Shown here: positions 24,301 through 33,967 of the stretch, piece after piece
Layout: each line of letters starts with the position of its first letter
Position numbering within the stretch: the first letter of the stretch is position 1
Origin: Saxidomus purpurata
Lineage: Eukaryota > Mollusca > Bivalvia > Venerida > Veneridae
DNA: 64,000 nt
NCBI GenBank assembly: GCA_022818135.1
Contig: JAFMSR010000003.1
Location: 30,205,962 to 30,269,961, forward strand
Direction: 5' to 3'
Made by a program: the position numbers and the translations under genes
The notes under the pieces: model-generated
Seen by the model: only the letters and a program-made list of their open reading frames with translations
Told to the model about the DNA's origin: nothing
The model's database searches: none

Positions 24301-27300
24301 AAGTCCTATTTATTTGAAAAATTTGAGAATATTGCAAATACTAAGTCAGTATAGAAAATCAGTCTTGCTGTTTTAAATCAAATTGGAGCATTTGATTGGA
24401 TAAGAAAGTGTAAGATAATTGGAAATGTTTTACTGTGGAGGTAGTGAAAGTTTACTGTCAGCACTGACCTGTTGTAGTCTGGTCAATTTGGCAGACGGCA
24501 GTGTATTAACCAGATTCAAAAGAATGTAATACTATTCTGTAAACCTTAGACATCGAAAACATGTCTCGTGACTGATGGTCCAGTTATAACAGTAAGGGGA
24601 TACCTTTGCAGTAATAGTGTAAATATCTACTGTTTTACCTATGGGTGTGTAGCATTGACAATAAAATCCATATATTGTTTTATTACGTCCTTAATTAGAC
24701 GATTACTGTGAAATCATTTATATCTGTCAACATCAAAGTGTGTGGTTTTCACTTGAAAGATAGATTGGTTCAGCATGAATTGAAGGACCTCTGATTCAGA
24801 GAATAACCTGTGAATAAAAGCCACTCCTTGAAAAACCAAACCCATTTGTTTTTGCTTATTATGTGATCGTCATTCACTGATGATTCTCCTAAAGATGACT
24901 GTGCTTTGTTTCCATCCTGATTGTCTTTGTTTGCAGGATAATCTGTGTGATATTCCTGGTTGAGTTTTAATAGACACAAAATTGATAAATAGCTATCAGC
25001 TGTTGTAATACTAGCAGGTGGAGAACTTTTTGTTTGTGAATGGGCTGCTATTTACGACTGATAAAGAAGCAAACTATTTTCCTATTCAATAGGCAGAATT
25101 TACAAAACGTCACAAAAGCGAAGTGAAGAAGTATGGAATGTTCAGTAAATACGATGACAGTCAAGAACACCTTCTACAGCATACTGAGCTGGTGTGCGAG
25201 GAGACGGCAAACTATCTAGTCCTTTGGTGTATTGATTTAGAAATAGAAGAGGTTAGTTTATGTTTAGAAGTCTAGTTTAATAGTGTTTCTAAAATATTTA
25301 AGGTTACTTAAAGTATTAAGAATAATTGCAATTTAGAAAAATAAAATATGCAAATTTTATAAATTTGTGAAAAGTATGGAAATTTTCAGAAGCTCGACTC
25401 ATAATGACCCTGCCTAGTCTTTTCCTGGAATGTGAACCTCAGAAAAGAGCAAACAAAAACACATTATAGGCCAAACATCATGAAAGTTTAGAGACAGAGT
25501 AAATTTTGGGGCTTTGAAATTGACTACTAAATTAAATATTCATGTTGACTGTGTAAGCCAGTGTCATGTGATTATAATTTATTAAATAAAAGGGAGTTGT
25601 GTCTTCTGCAGAAACATGCATTGATGGAGCAAGTAGCCCATCAGACAATTGTGATGCAGTTTATTCTGGAGCTGGCTAAACAGATGGAAATTGATCCAAG
25701 AAGTTGTGTGCGACCTTTCTTCTCAAGGTAACATTCTATGTAACAGAATTTTTAAGATGCAGTCTATTCCTCTTGCTGAGGAAATTGATTTGAGGTTTAT
25801 AAGTTTGAGCAGTATGAGGTTATGTCAACCCTACTGTGTAGAACGGGCTGATCAGTTTTGAACTTTTTTCTGTGAAGATTCATAATGAAAGCTGTCGTAA
25901 AACGTAAGTACTGGTTGAAATCCTACACAATTCTGATCACAATGAAAACAGGTCTTGCTCCTTCATTATATGCAAATCAAAGTTAAGACCGCCTCGAATG
26001 CCTAGTGGTAGAGCACCCGCTTCGAGTGCGGGAGGTCTTGGGTTCACTCCCTGGCCACGTCATACTAAGGCCAGTGTTTTTTGATTTGTCGTTACTCGAA
26101 CCCGCCGCCCCTATTTTTTCGTATTTTCAAAAAAAAAAAATCAATTTTTTTTTTTTTTTTTTCAAAATTTTAAAATCGTGAAATTAGAGGTCCGTTTATA
26201 CAATTGATAACGTCAAGAAGCTGCATTCGTCTAGTGATTTTTTTCAGACCGATTTGGGACCGAAATTCAGCCCCATTCCCTTCCTAGCATGATGTATATT
26301 TCCCCCATTTTTGACAAAAATCCCCTCAAAATGAATGCTGACAAAAGTTTCTGATTAAATTAATCAAATGCTTGCCAAAATTGTTATAAAATGTAAGTTT
26401 CATCAATAAAAACGTTTCATAATCACTTCTTGCAATTATTTGATACCTTACAATTGAAATAGTCAGCCGAAAATCGCCGATTTTTCGTTTGTCATCTATT
26501 TTCGCGACCCCGTTTTTTTTTTAAATTTTACCAAAAAACAGTGTTCAGAAGACTCAAAAAAAGATAAAAATAGATTTGTTTCATTTGTTTCAACAATAAT
26601 GCCTGTTGTTAATAGTTTTGTTACTGACACCAATATTTTTATCTGAAAATTTAGTTATTTTTGAGTGCAATTTTGGGCCAAAATTCAGCCCCATTCCCCC
26701 CCTAAAATAATATTTTTTATCCCCAAATGTTTTACAAAATATTACCCTCAGAATAGTGACAAAATGTTTTGACTTACCTAAAATGCTGATAAATGTTTTT
26801 GATTAATTTAATAAAATGTTGGCCAAATGTTTTATAAAAATGCAACTTCCCATCAATCAAAAGTTTCAGAATCATTTATTGCAATCACTTGATACCTTCT
26901 GTATATAATTGGAAAGAGAATAATGTAATAAAAGTCAACAAATTTTCAAGGGTATTTTGCTCGGGGAGGGGGTGTTCTTATGTCGGATTTTAGAAGAGAA
27001 ATCAGGTCCACGATGAAACAAAGTTTGTCATGTAAAAAAAAGTCTTTTTTTTTTTTTTTTTTTCCCTCCTCCGCACGGAGCTTTTTAATTTCAAACTTCG
27101 AGTAACAAGTAATAAAAAAATAATGGCCTAAAGATGTAAAAAATGGTACCGGTAGCTCCCTTGCATTGCGATCGGCATTAAAAGGGACTTTGGCTTCTCT
27201 TCTCTCATACCCTCATGGCAACGGATACCATCAGGAATGAGGTGTCGAGAGTGATTAGTACAAGTTGTATAACTTGTTTCACAATTGACCTAGAACAAAT

Positions 27301-30300
27301 TAGTACAAAAGTAAAAGAATAAAGTTAAGAAACTGCACATTTATTGTTTTCAGCTAAATTTAGTAATTGTTTTGAAATCATATTAAATTTCAATTCTGTG
27401 ATGGTTATGTGATTGATTGTATTGCAGAATAAAGATGGCCCAAAAAGAATACCTTGATGCTTTTAATGATGAACTCAATGGATTTAAAGAAAGAATACGA
27501 ACCAGAGCAAAACAAAAAATAGACGAGGCTATCAAAGAACATGAAGAGGTCTAAATATTAATTTTTTTAAATTCATTTAATGGGTACATTCAAATATATA
27601 CTTATTGTTTATTTAGGTTTTACTGAACTCAAAAAATTGTATATGCATTTGTGTGTAAGCACTCAATTAACATGGTGCTCAAAATGTGTGATAAACTGCA
27701 GTTTATTGACTGTCTGTATGTCTGTCAACAATTTTCTTGTTAACAGGATATTTACTTTCTTCTAAGCAGCCCAAGAATGTCATAGCATTTCATTACACTG
27801 TACTTCTTTACAGTTATATAGAGATAATGAGATGCATGTTCAGGCACACTCACCACAGCAGTTACCTCCCCTTACAGTTTCTCTACAGTGCATTTTAACA
27901 AGATTTAAATGAATATTTCTGGCATTTCTTTATACTAATAGTGTTTTGGTCAGTGTTTTATGAAGTTTTCATTGTTGTAGATGTCAAATTGTAAAAATTA
28001 TGATATAAATTGCTTTTAATCCCAATGTCTACAAAATTATCAAGGTATTTCCCTGCCCATGTTGACAAAAGGGCTGTGAGAAAGAAGTTTAATTTTAATT
28101 GATTGCTGAAGCCTGTTCTCCAGTGTAGATGGTCTTTCATGGTTGATACTATCTTCATATTGGTCACCTACTACTTTTGTTGTTTGTGGAAATGCTGTCA
28201 GTTAATGATAGAAGAAAGGATAACTATTGTTAAAGCGACTGCACTCCAGATTGCCAAATGACTTAAAAAAAATAAAATTTCAAATTTCAAGAAAATCAGT
28301 GTTACATTTGTATGTGGGGCATTGAAATCTGACCACTGACATATTTTATAGCTAAAGAAACGCCGAAAAAATACTGTTTTTGATATATTTTCTATCGCGA
28401 ATTTTACCCCGTGACTAACGGGGTAAGTTTAAAAATATCATGTTTATTTTTATCTGAATCGTCACATGATATTGTGGAGTCATCACGTGACATCGCTCAT
28501 GACCGTTTGCACATGCACAGATTAACGTCATTTAAACATTTCACAAAAGCTACAACATTTTTCATACATCATACGTCGATTTAATCGATGATACAGCCTA
28601 TACACTTACCTCTTCAATATTCGATGCTGAAGAATCTGCCATTTTGTTTTGTTTACATTTAAATACAACGATCACGTGATGGTTTCAAACTGCCCGCTTG
28701 ACGGAATCCCCGCTATTTTTAAGCGGGAAACCCATTCTCCGGGAAGATAAAAAACAACAGCAAAAGCTTTTTATTTCTTAAAAACAATTCGTTTTTGACC
28801 ATTATTAGACTTTAAATACACAAAGGATAATGTTTAAGGGCGAAAGCGAAGTTATTTATTTTGGGGGTCATCTGGAGTGCAGTCGCTTTAAGAAACCTTG
28901 GAACATTGAATGCATGCACAGTATAGACTTATCGTTGAAAGTTTAGTCCAGAGCCCGATTCAAACCTAAATAGATACTGAGATGTTACCTAGCAATAAAA
29001 ACAATATCAAATTACCAGTCCAGTTTACAGGATCTTCACTTCTGTCTGCTGATATTGAATTGTGCTTTGTTACCCTTTGGGAGACTTTTATAAAGTAGCC
29101 ACAGTGTATATAAAATACTGTCAGGCAGGTTTTTTTTTTACCGCAGAGCTAGGTATGAAAATCCATTAACACAGCAACATCAGATATCAAGTGCTACCCA
29201 TTCAAGCTAATGATTATTAGAAAATGATTAATATCTGACTGTAATTTAATGTCTACTGATTTACAAGTGGCAGGATTCTGATATGTAAGGATATCACAAG
29301 AGGTTGACCAGTGTGTTATATGTTTGTTTTCCAGGCGGAGAGACAGAAGAGGCTTGGACCTGGTGGGTTAGATCCAGTGGAAGTTTTTGACTCGTTACCT
29401 GATGTAGGTGGCAAACACTACCAAAGAGATATTTATACCCCCGAAACGAAGTTTAGGAGGGTATAATTATTGGAGTCACCCGGTGGTTGGTCGGTTTGTC
29501 AGTTGGTCGGTCCGTTGCATTTTCCTTGTCCAGAGCATAACTTGAAAACTACTAGTTGGAATTCAATGGTCAAACACATTAAGAGGAAGTGCAGTGCACA
29601 AGAACCATAAGTCCATCTTAACTAATTACAGAGTTATTGCCCTTTGTTACTTTTCCTTGTCCGGAGAATAACTTAAAAACTACTGGTTGGAATTCAATAC
29701 AACTTCATATAATTGTCAAGTACATTGAGAGGAAGTGCAGAGCACAGGAACCATAACCCTATCTTGACTCATCACAGAGTTATTGCCCTTTGTTACTTTT
29801 CCTTGTATGGAGCATAACTTGAAAACTACTGGTTGGAATTCAATACAACTTCATACAATGGTCAAGTACATTAAGAGGAAATGCAGTGCACAGGAATCAT
29901 ATCTCTATTTTGACTCATTACAGAGTTATTGCACTTTGTTACTTTTCCTTGTATGGAGCATAACTTGAAAACTACTGGTTGGAATTCAATACAGCTTCAT
30001 ACAATGGTCAAGTACATTGAGAGGAAGTGCAGTGCACAAGAACCATAACTCTATCTTGACTCATCAAAGAGTTATTGCCCTTTGTTACTTCTCCTTGTCT
30101 GGAGCATAATTCAAAAACTACTAGTTGGAATTCAATTACAACTTCATACATTGGTCAAGCACAATGAGAGGAAGTGCAGTGTACAAGAACCATAACTCTA
30201 TCTTGACAAATTACAGAGTTATTGCCAAGAACAATATCTCTTTTTTAGTTTTTTTGCAAGGTATTCTGTTACTATGAACTTCCTCAGTTTATTAGCAGTC

Positions 30301-32547
30301 TTTCGGGGGTACTAATCACATTTAGTGATAGGTCTAGTTCAATTTATACCAGTTAACATAGTATTACACTATAGATTTAAATATTTCAAGACTTTAGACT
30401 GAACTTGGCGACTACCTGAAGCAGCAAAGGAGGTCAGGACTAGTTCTTGAAAACACTGATTCCTTAGGTTATAAATCAAATGTAACAGATAAAGCTGTGT
30501 CATAGTTGACACATCAAGCTCTCTCCTTCATACTTTAGTCTGTTTAATGTTGAGGTGTTTTGGTTCATAAAATGAATGCATAAAATATTCACTTGGCTCT
30601 CTTTGTAGCTCACCTGGCTACGCCAGGGTGAGCTTTTCTGATCGATGATTGTCCGTTGTCCGTCGGCCGTCGTCCGTCAACATTTTGATTCAAATGACAT
30701 CTCCTCTGAAACCTCTTGGCCAATGTTGATAAAACTATGCAGGAATGTTCCTTGCATGAAGCTCTACCAAAATTGTTCAAAGAATTCCATTCCATGCAGA
30801 ACTCTGGTTGCTATGGCAACAAATAGGAAATTTTTAAAAATCTTCTCCTCTTCTTCTCTGAAACCACAAGGCCTAGAGCTTAGATATTTGGCATGTAGCA
30901 TTGTCTAGTGGACCTCTACCAAGATTGTTCAAATTATGACCCCCGGGTCAAAATTGACCCCGCGCGGGTGGGCCCTTAGTTTTTGCATAGGCATATATAG
31001 GAAAAACTTTAAAAATCTTCTTCTCTGAAACCACAAGGCCTAGAGCTAAGATATTTGGCATGTAGCATTGTCTAGTGGACCTCTACCAAGATTGTTCAAA
31101 TTATGACCCCCGGGTCAAAATTGACCCCGTGGGGGTGGTCACTTAGTTTTGTATAGGCTTATATAGGAAAAACTTTAAAAATCTTCTTCTCTGAAACCAC
31201 AAGGCCTGGAGCTTAGATATTTAGCATGTAGCATTGGCTAGTAGACCTCTACCAAGATTGTTCAAATTATGACCCCCGGGTCAAAATTGACCCCGCGGGG
31301 GTGGTCACTTAGTTTTGCATAGGCATATTTAGGAAAAACTTTAAAAATCTTCTTCTCTGAAACCACAAGGCCTAGAGCTTAGATATTTGGCATGTAGCAT
31401 TGTCTAGTGGACCTCTACCAAGATTGTTCAAATTATTACCCCCGGGTCAAAATTGACCCCGCACGGGGGGTCACTTAGTTTTACATAGGCTTATATAGTA
31501 AAAACTTTAAAAATCTTCTACTTTGAAACCACAAGGCCTAGAGCTTAGATATTTGGCATGTATAATTGGCTAGTGGACCTCTACCAATATTGTTCAAATT
31601 ATGACCCTCGGGTCAAAATTGACCCCGCCCCGGGGGTCACTTAGTTTTGCATAGGAATATATAGGAAAAACTTAAAAAATCTTCTTCTCTGAAACCACAA
31701 GGCCTAGAGCTTAGATATTTGGCATGTAGCATTGGCTAGTGGACCTCTACCAAGATTGTTCAAATTATGAGCCCCCGATCAAAATTGACCCCGCACCGGG
31801 GGTCACTTAGTTTTACATAGGCTTATATAGTAAAAACTTTAAAAATCTTCTTCTCTGAAACCACAAGGCCTAGAGCTTAGATATTTGGCATGTAGCATTG
31901 GCTAGTGGACCTCTACCAAGATTGTTCAAATTATGACCCCCGGGTCAAAATTGACCCCGCACAGGGGGTCACTTAGTTTTACAAGGCTTATATAGTAAAA
32001 ACTTTAAAAATCTTCTTCTCTGAAACCACAAGGCCTAGAGCTTAGATATTTGGCATTTAGCATTGCCTAGTAGACCTCTTTAAAGTTTGTTCAAATTATG
32101 CCCCTGGGGTCAAAATTGACCTTGCCCGGGGGGGGGGGGGCAGGGATCATTTGTTTTACAAAGGCGTATATAGGAAAACTTATTTGGTATATAACATTAT
32201 CTAGTGAGCTTCCACCAGGCAAGTGGACTTGTACCAAGGTGAGCGATATAGGGCCATCTTGGCTCTCTTGTTATAGTAATGATGAGAATAAAAGAAATTG
32301 AGTCTAGGAAAAAAAGTAACGTTATTTCAAATGTATTACATTACAGGAATTGAAAGAGTGCTTTGAATCAAAGGACCTTGCAAAGTTACAAGAAGTTGTC
32401 TTAAAAATGCCAAAGGAGGATGCGGAATATCATATTAAACGGTGTGTTGACTCAGGACTTTGGGTGCCCAATGCCCAGGATGCCGAGGGTGAGCAGGAAA
32501 CCAAAGAGAAAGAGAAAGAGGAGGAAACTTATGAAGAAGTTGATTAG
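15223..32547 (+). CDS. CDC37: Hsp90 co-chaperone Cdc37 (exons 2-11; start exon not seen)
   Basis: Cdc37 recruits protein kinases to Hsp90 in the cytosol. Ten exons join in frame: 15223-15356, 17167-17221, 18599-18703, 21677-21727, 22078-22143, 25093-25251, 25612-25727, 27428-27548, 29335-29403 and 32347-32547. They total 1077 bases, 358 codons and TAG. With the roughly 11-codon first exon of relatives this gives about 369 residues, against 378 in human. The start, [20 protein letters not shown], holds the Ser of the CK2 site (human Ser13). Exons 3-4 are a charged coiled coil. Exons 7-9 are the Hsp90-binding middle domain ([42 protein letters not shown]). Exons 10-11 carry [12 protein letters not shown] and [11 protein letters not shown], then an acidic Lys/Glu tail. 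All junctions are GT-AG. The introns are full of transposons, but no exon is damaged. Identity is firm; only exon 1 is missing. Confidence 0.96.
15640..15875 (+). mobile_element. Degraded fragment of the CTCACC..CTCTTGT element
   Basis: 'ttccattccatgcagaactctggtt' and 'gtctgaaagtgctag..' match the 5' part of the elements at 5517 and 30607. It ends in 'gcctcttgtttt'. It lies in CDC37 intron 2 and has no coding content. Confidence 0.55.
16006..16209 (+). mobile_element. tRNA-derived SINE (CDC37 intron 2)
   Basis: An A-box-like 'gggctagtcgtttacgtg' and a B-box-like GGTTAGAATCC (16060-16070) are spaced as in a tRNA gene. A non-tRNA body and an A-rich end ('aataaacaaac') follow. The fold is too degenerate for a working tRNA. 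Confidence 0.6.
17167..17221 (+). CDS. CDC37: CDC37 exon 3 (coiled coil)
   Basis: 55 bases: the shared Ser codon, then [18 protein letters not shown]. Acceptor TTTCAG, donor GTAAAT. Confidence 0.9.
17385..18150 (+). mobile_element. Diverged repeat with AGGTCA-rich tandem units (CDC37 intron 3)
   Basis: Starts at 'gggggtatattgctttgc'. Units carry 'aacttgagaagg..', 'gaggtcacaaggtcaaaggtcaaggtcacagtga' style AGGTCA runs at about 17520, 17755 and 17890. It resembles the core of the Helitron-like elements at 6697 and 29432, with ends too decayed to fix. Confidence 0.55.
18250..18475 (+). mobile_element. Short repeat fragment (CDC37 intron 3)
   Basis: 'gggggatataggaatggtctt', 'atctccttaacc' and 'caaggtcaaggtcacac', ending '..gagacatcttgtttc'. 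A related copy lies at 37110-37470. Confidence 0.5.
18599..18703 (+). CDS. CDC37: CDC37 exon 4 (coiled coil)
   Basis: 35 codons, [18 protein letters not shown].. to ..KKKEK, with a heptad-like charged pattern. Acceptor 'attttcag', donor GTATAC. Confidence 0.92.
18792..18799 (+). repeat. 8-bp target-site duplication, left
   Basis: GATCCAAG, repeated exactly at 21259-21266 on the other side of the hAT element. Confidence 0.9.
18890..19930 (+). mobile_element. Element nested in the hAT copy, with tandem 'gaaggattttaaaataac' units
   Basis: Five units of about 153-178 bp share 'gaaggattttaaaata', 'tggcacaaatgtctagcaca' and 'aaggtcaaggtcaca'. It ends 'ggacagctcttgttt', the CTCTTGT-type terminus seen in other repeats here. 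hAT sequence ('gtaatca', 'gattaca') resumes on both sides. No coding content. The start coordinate is approximate. Confidence 0.7.
20455..20985 (+). pseudogene. hAT-family transposase, C-terminal part, broken
   Basis: The frame at 20815-20985 encodes [20 protein letters not shown], continues through [14 protein letters not shown], and ends ..[15 protein letters not shown] and stop. This is the hAT dimerisation (hATC) domain, with its conserved 'S..VERLFS.AG' core. Just upstream, about 20519-20660 encodes an [24 protein letters not shown] stretch in another frame, ending at a stop. The N-terminal zinc finger and most of the catalytic region are missing. This is a non-functional relic of the element that carries it. 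Its orientation matches CDC37 by chance. Confidence 0.85.
21259..21266 (+). repeat. 8-bp target-site duplication, right
   Basis: GATCCAAG, identical to 18792-18799. Confidence 0.9.
21677..21727 (+). CDS. CDC37: CDC37 exon 5
   Basis: 17 codons, [17 protein letters not shown], matching the 'PWN(V/I)DT' segment that follows the coiled coil in relatives. Donor GTAAGT. Confidence 0.92.
22078..22143 (+). CDS. CDC37: CDC37 exon 6 (linker)
   Basis: 22 codons of charged linker, [20 protein letters not shown] followed by Arg-Gln. Acceptor TTGACAG, donor GTAAAT. Confidence 0.88.
22144..25092 (+). other. CDC37 intron 6
   Basis: Holds the Helitron-like element at 23301-23906. The rest is AT-rich with no gene. 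The 69-residue minus-strand ORF at 24770-24979 is not supported. Confidence 0.7.
23301..23906 (+). mobile_element. Helitron-like element ending in CTAG (CDC37 intron 6)
   Basis: Starts TTGTGTCACCCTTTC after an A, and ends CTAG (23903-23906) before a T. Near the 3' end 'agggcgacacaa' is an inverted match of the start, a subterminal inverted repeat. The core is three units of about 170 bp with 'ctataactttgccattt' and 'ggtcaaggtcatatttgacag', after a '(gtccgtcggt)' tract. Predicted host join is '..cagttta|ttgatagg..'. The 3' hairpin is less clear than in its relatives. Confidence 0.7.
25093..25251 (+). CDS. CDC37: CDC37 exon 7 (Hsp90-binding domain, first half)
   Basis: 53 codons. [14 protein letters not shown] aligns with the human segment holding the Hsp90-contact Met, and [18 protein letters not shown] is nearly invariant across animals. 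Acceptor AATAG, donor GTTAGT. Confidence 0.95.
25612..25727 (+). CDS. CDC37: CDC37 exon 8 (Hsp90-binding domain, second half)
   Basis: [20 protein letters not shown].. holds the helix with the Hsp90-contact Leu of human Cdc37 (QFILELAK). Ends in phase 2 with AG|GTAACA. Confidence 0.95.
25987..26062 (+). mobile_element. tRNA-like SINE head (CDC37 intron 8)
   Basis: 'tagtggtagagcacc' resembles an A box and GGTTCACTCC a B box. Between them is a perfect 5-bp anticodon stem, CCCGC-TTCGAGT-GCGGG, with loop triplet CGA. Acceptor and T stems pair poorly, so a SINE head or tRNA pseudogene is likelier than an active tRNA. Confidence 0.6.
26063..27427 (+). other. Rest of CDC37 intron 8: repeat body and homopolymer tracts
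   Basis: Low-complexity (T)n and (A)n runs lie at about 26130-26162, 26510-26525 and 27040-27063. The phrase 'aaattcagccccattccc' occurs twice (26265, 26686), which points to a diverged internal repeat of about 420 bp. I see no gene. Confidence 0.5.
27428..27548 (+). CDS. CDC37: CDC37 exon 9
   Basis: Completes the Arg codon, then [20 protein letters not shown].. to ..IKEHEE. The donor GTCTAA is weaker than the others in the gene, but phase and protein continuity into exon 10 require it. Confidence 0.92.
28230..28891 (-). mobile_element. TTAA-flanked MITE with 18-bp inverted ends (CDC37 intron 9)
   Basis: AGCGACTGCACTCCAGAT at 28234-28251 is perfectly inverted at 28870-28887, and both ends are bounded by TTAA. 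A TTAA target is typical of piggyBac-like elements. The interior is richer in GC than its surroundings and has 'cacgtgat' motifs. It contains an arm pair (CCCGCTT..AAGCGGG, 28690-28727). On the minus strand it carries a start codon followed by 11 codons and a GTAAGT donor (see 28610-28642). There is no transposase. Confidence 0.8.
28610..28642 (-). other. Exon-like segment inside the MITE
   Basis: On the minus strand 'caaaATGGCAG' gives [11 protein letters not shown] and then a consensus GTAAGTG donor. It may be the first exon of the lost parent transposase or a captured host exon. Chance cannot be excluded. Confidence 0.4.
29335..29403 (+). CDS. CDC37: CDC37 exon 10
   Basis: 23 codons: [20 protein letters not shown] then Leu-Pro-Asp. 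Donor GTAGGT. A Helitron-like element starts only 28 bases after the exon end. Confidence 0.95.
29432..30337 (+). mobile_element. Helitron-like element next to the exon 10 donor (CDC37 intron 10)
   Basis: Starts TTTATACCCCCGAAACG. An inverted match lies near 30301-30312 ('tttcgggggtac'). The hairpin ATCAC-attta-GTGAT (30315-30329), four bases and CTAG (30334-30337) follow, the same layout as 6697-7927. Core units of about 145 bp carry 'gcataacttgaaaactac' and 'gaggaagtgcagtgcac'. Non-coding. The start could be one base later. Confidence 0.8.
30607..32271 (+). mobile_element. Non-autonomous Helitron/pearl-like element, copy B (uninterrupted)
   Basis: Same structure as copy A at 5517: AGCTCACCTGGC..GCCAGGGTGAGCT start, then tandem 166-bp units. 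'aaggcc' recurs at 31035, 31201, 31367, 31533, 31699, 31865 and 32030. A subterminal 'ccaaggtgagcg', a GGGCCA..TGGC hairpin and CTCTTGT follow. A G run near 32128-32140 is probably slippage. It ends about 75 bases before CDC37 exon 11. It carries the empty version of the site filled in copy A. Confidence 0.85.
32149..32150 (+). other. Empty Helitron insertion site
   Basis: 'gggatca|tttgttttac' in copy B corresponds to the two flanks of the insertion in copy A (6696 and 7928). Confidence 0.85.
32347..32547 (+). CDS. CDC37: CDC37 exon 11 and stop
   Basis: 66 codons and [23 protein letters not shown].. and [11 protein letters not shown] are the conserved C-terminal domain. The last 20 or so residues are Glu/Lys-rich and variable between species. 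Confidence 0.95.
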   Translation, partial: ELKECFESKDLAKLQEVVLKMPKEDAEYHIKRCVDSGLWVPNAQDAEGEQETKEKEKEEETYEEVD

Positions 32548-33567
32548 TCTGAAACTCTGTGTAAAAGCTTGACTTATTGAGAATGAAGCCAATGAGATAT
32601 GCTTACAAATCTAATCTGCGAGCTTATACAGATTTTTAATCACAGATGGAATAATTCTTGTAAATTTTTGAGTTGCAATTGAATTGAATACTACAGTTGA
32701 TGTGCTTCTGTGGTTTATACACATGCATGTTTTGTGATCTAACCACAAGAAGAGTTGTGTTCAGACTCAGAATTGTCTGTTTTCCTAAAAAGAGAACATG
32801 GGGCGGACCAATAAGCAACTAAAGAAAGTTTTTGTCCATAGCAAAGAATATTTCAAAGCTGTAAGTCAAATTTCAGATTGAAAAAATAGATAATATATTT
32901 TTTTTAAGATGAAAGACCATTATACATGTATATTAATTCAAATGAAATTAATGGAGGTTCTGGTAGATGTTTTACTGACTGGTGTTTTATTGAGTTGGAG
33001 TTCTGTTGGTTGTATATACATCAGTTTAATGTAATGAACAAGCACTTGGTGAAGTTGAAACTATTTTACATTTTTTTAACGATTTTGTTAATCAGCAATC
33101 TATTAAATACCGTCATGTGTACAGATATTTTGTGATAACAAGAAATTTTATGTATATCTAACTTGAAAATTAATTTTCTCATATTTTGATAAACTAGTCT
33201 TTAAAGAACAATATCTCTAACGAGTTCCTCTCCTTGCAAGCAATCAGGGTTCATGATATGTACTTTGCCACCTCTGTAAAACTGTCCTATTGACATAGTT
33301 AGAAAAACATGTCTTAGGTCAAGATAGGTACTTGGTCGCTGTTGTAATACTGTCCTCTCAACATAGAAAAACATTTCATAGTTCTTTGTTGTTGAACATA
33401 GGTTGAGACTTTTGAGTTCATCAGTTTGGTATGTATCTGAAGGGCATTTTGTTCTTCAAGGTCTCTAGATAGTTGACAAACTTTGGATCAGTTCAGTGCA
33501 GATTGCATCTTGACCACAGCATTCTTCACTGCTTTGTAACAGTTTTAGTTAATACTAATATATTTTA
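32548..33567 (+). other. CDC37 3'UTR and flank
   Basis: Begins directly after the stop. No strong AATAAA lies close by; ATTAAA near 33103 is one candidate. A convincing AATAAA pair occurs only at about 36825-36852. Nothing else is recognisable. Confidence 0.4.
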
Positions 33568-33738
33568 GCTCGATTGTGAAGAAAGCTTTGTAGCTTATCG
33601 AGTCACTCTCGAGTCTGCTTCCTGGAAAAACTAGTACTGGTGTCGTATGAGGAAGTACGGTTTTGACCCCAGTGGGGCTCGAACCCGCAACCTCCGGGAT
33701 GAGCGGCCGACACCTTAACCTCTAAGCCACCGCTCCCT
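33568..33738 (-). mobile_element. tRNA-derived SINE, minus strand
   Basis: Read on the minus strand, 'gggagcggtggcttagaggt' (A-box side) is followed by GGTTCGAGCCC (B box, 33675-33685). A body of about 100 bases follows, ending 'acaatcgagct'. A working tRNA fold is not apparent. Confidence 0.7.
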
Positions 33739-33940
33739 TCACTGCTTTAAAATCTATATTTAGGTCAATTCTTTGGAAATTATAGATTCTTTTTTATATT
33801 TGGTCAGACTATCACTTTACTACGCAATGTTATGATTGTGAACAGACAGTGCTGCTCAGGGCTGATCACCTATATTGCAAATTGAGGAAAGCTTTTAAAG
33901 TTTTGATTGATTAAAGGTATTATATGATTATAAACAAATA

Positions 33941-33967
33941 CGTATGTATGTATGTATGTATGTATTT
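33941..33967 (+). repeat. (TATG)n microsatellite
   Basis: About six 'gtat' units. It sits at what would be the 3' tail of the adjoining minus-strand SINE. Confidence 0.7.

Noticed and set aside
30645..30908. ORFs at 5555-5764 and 30645-30908 that share protein sequence
   Set aside because: The similarity comes from two copies of the same non-coding transposon, not from a conserved protein.
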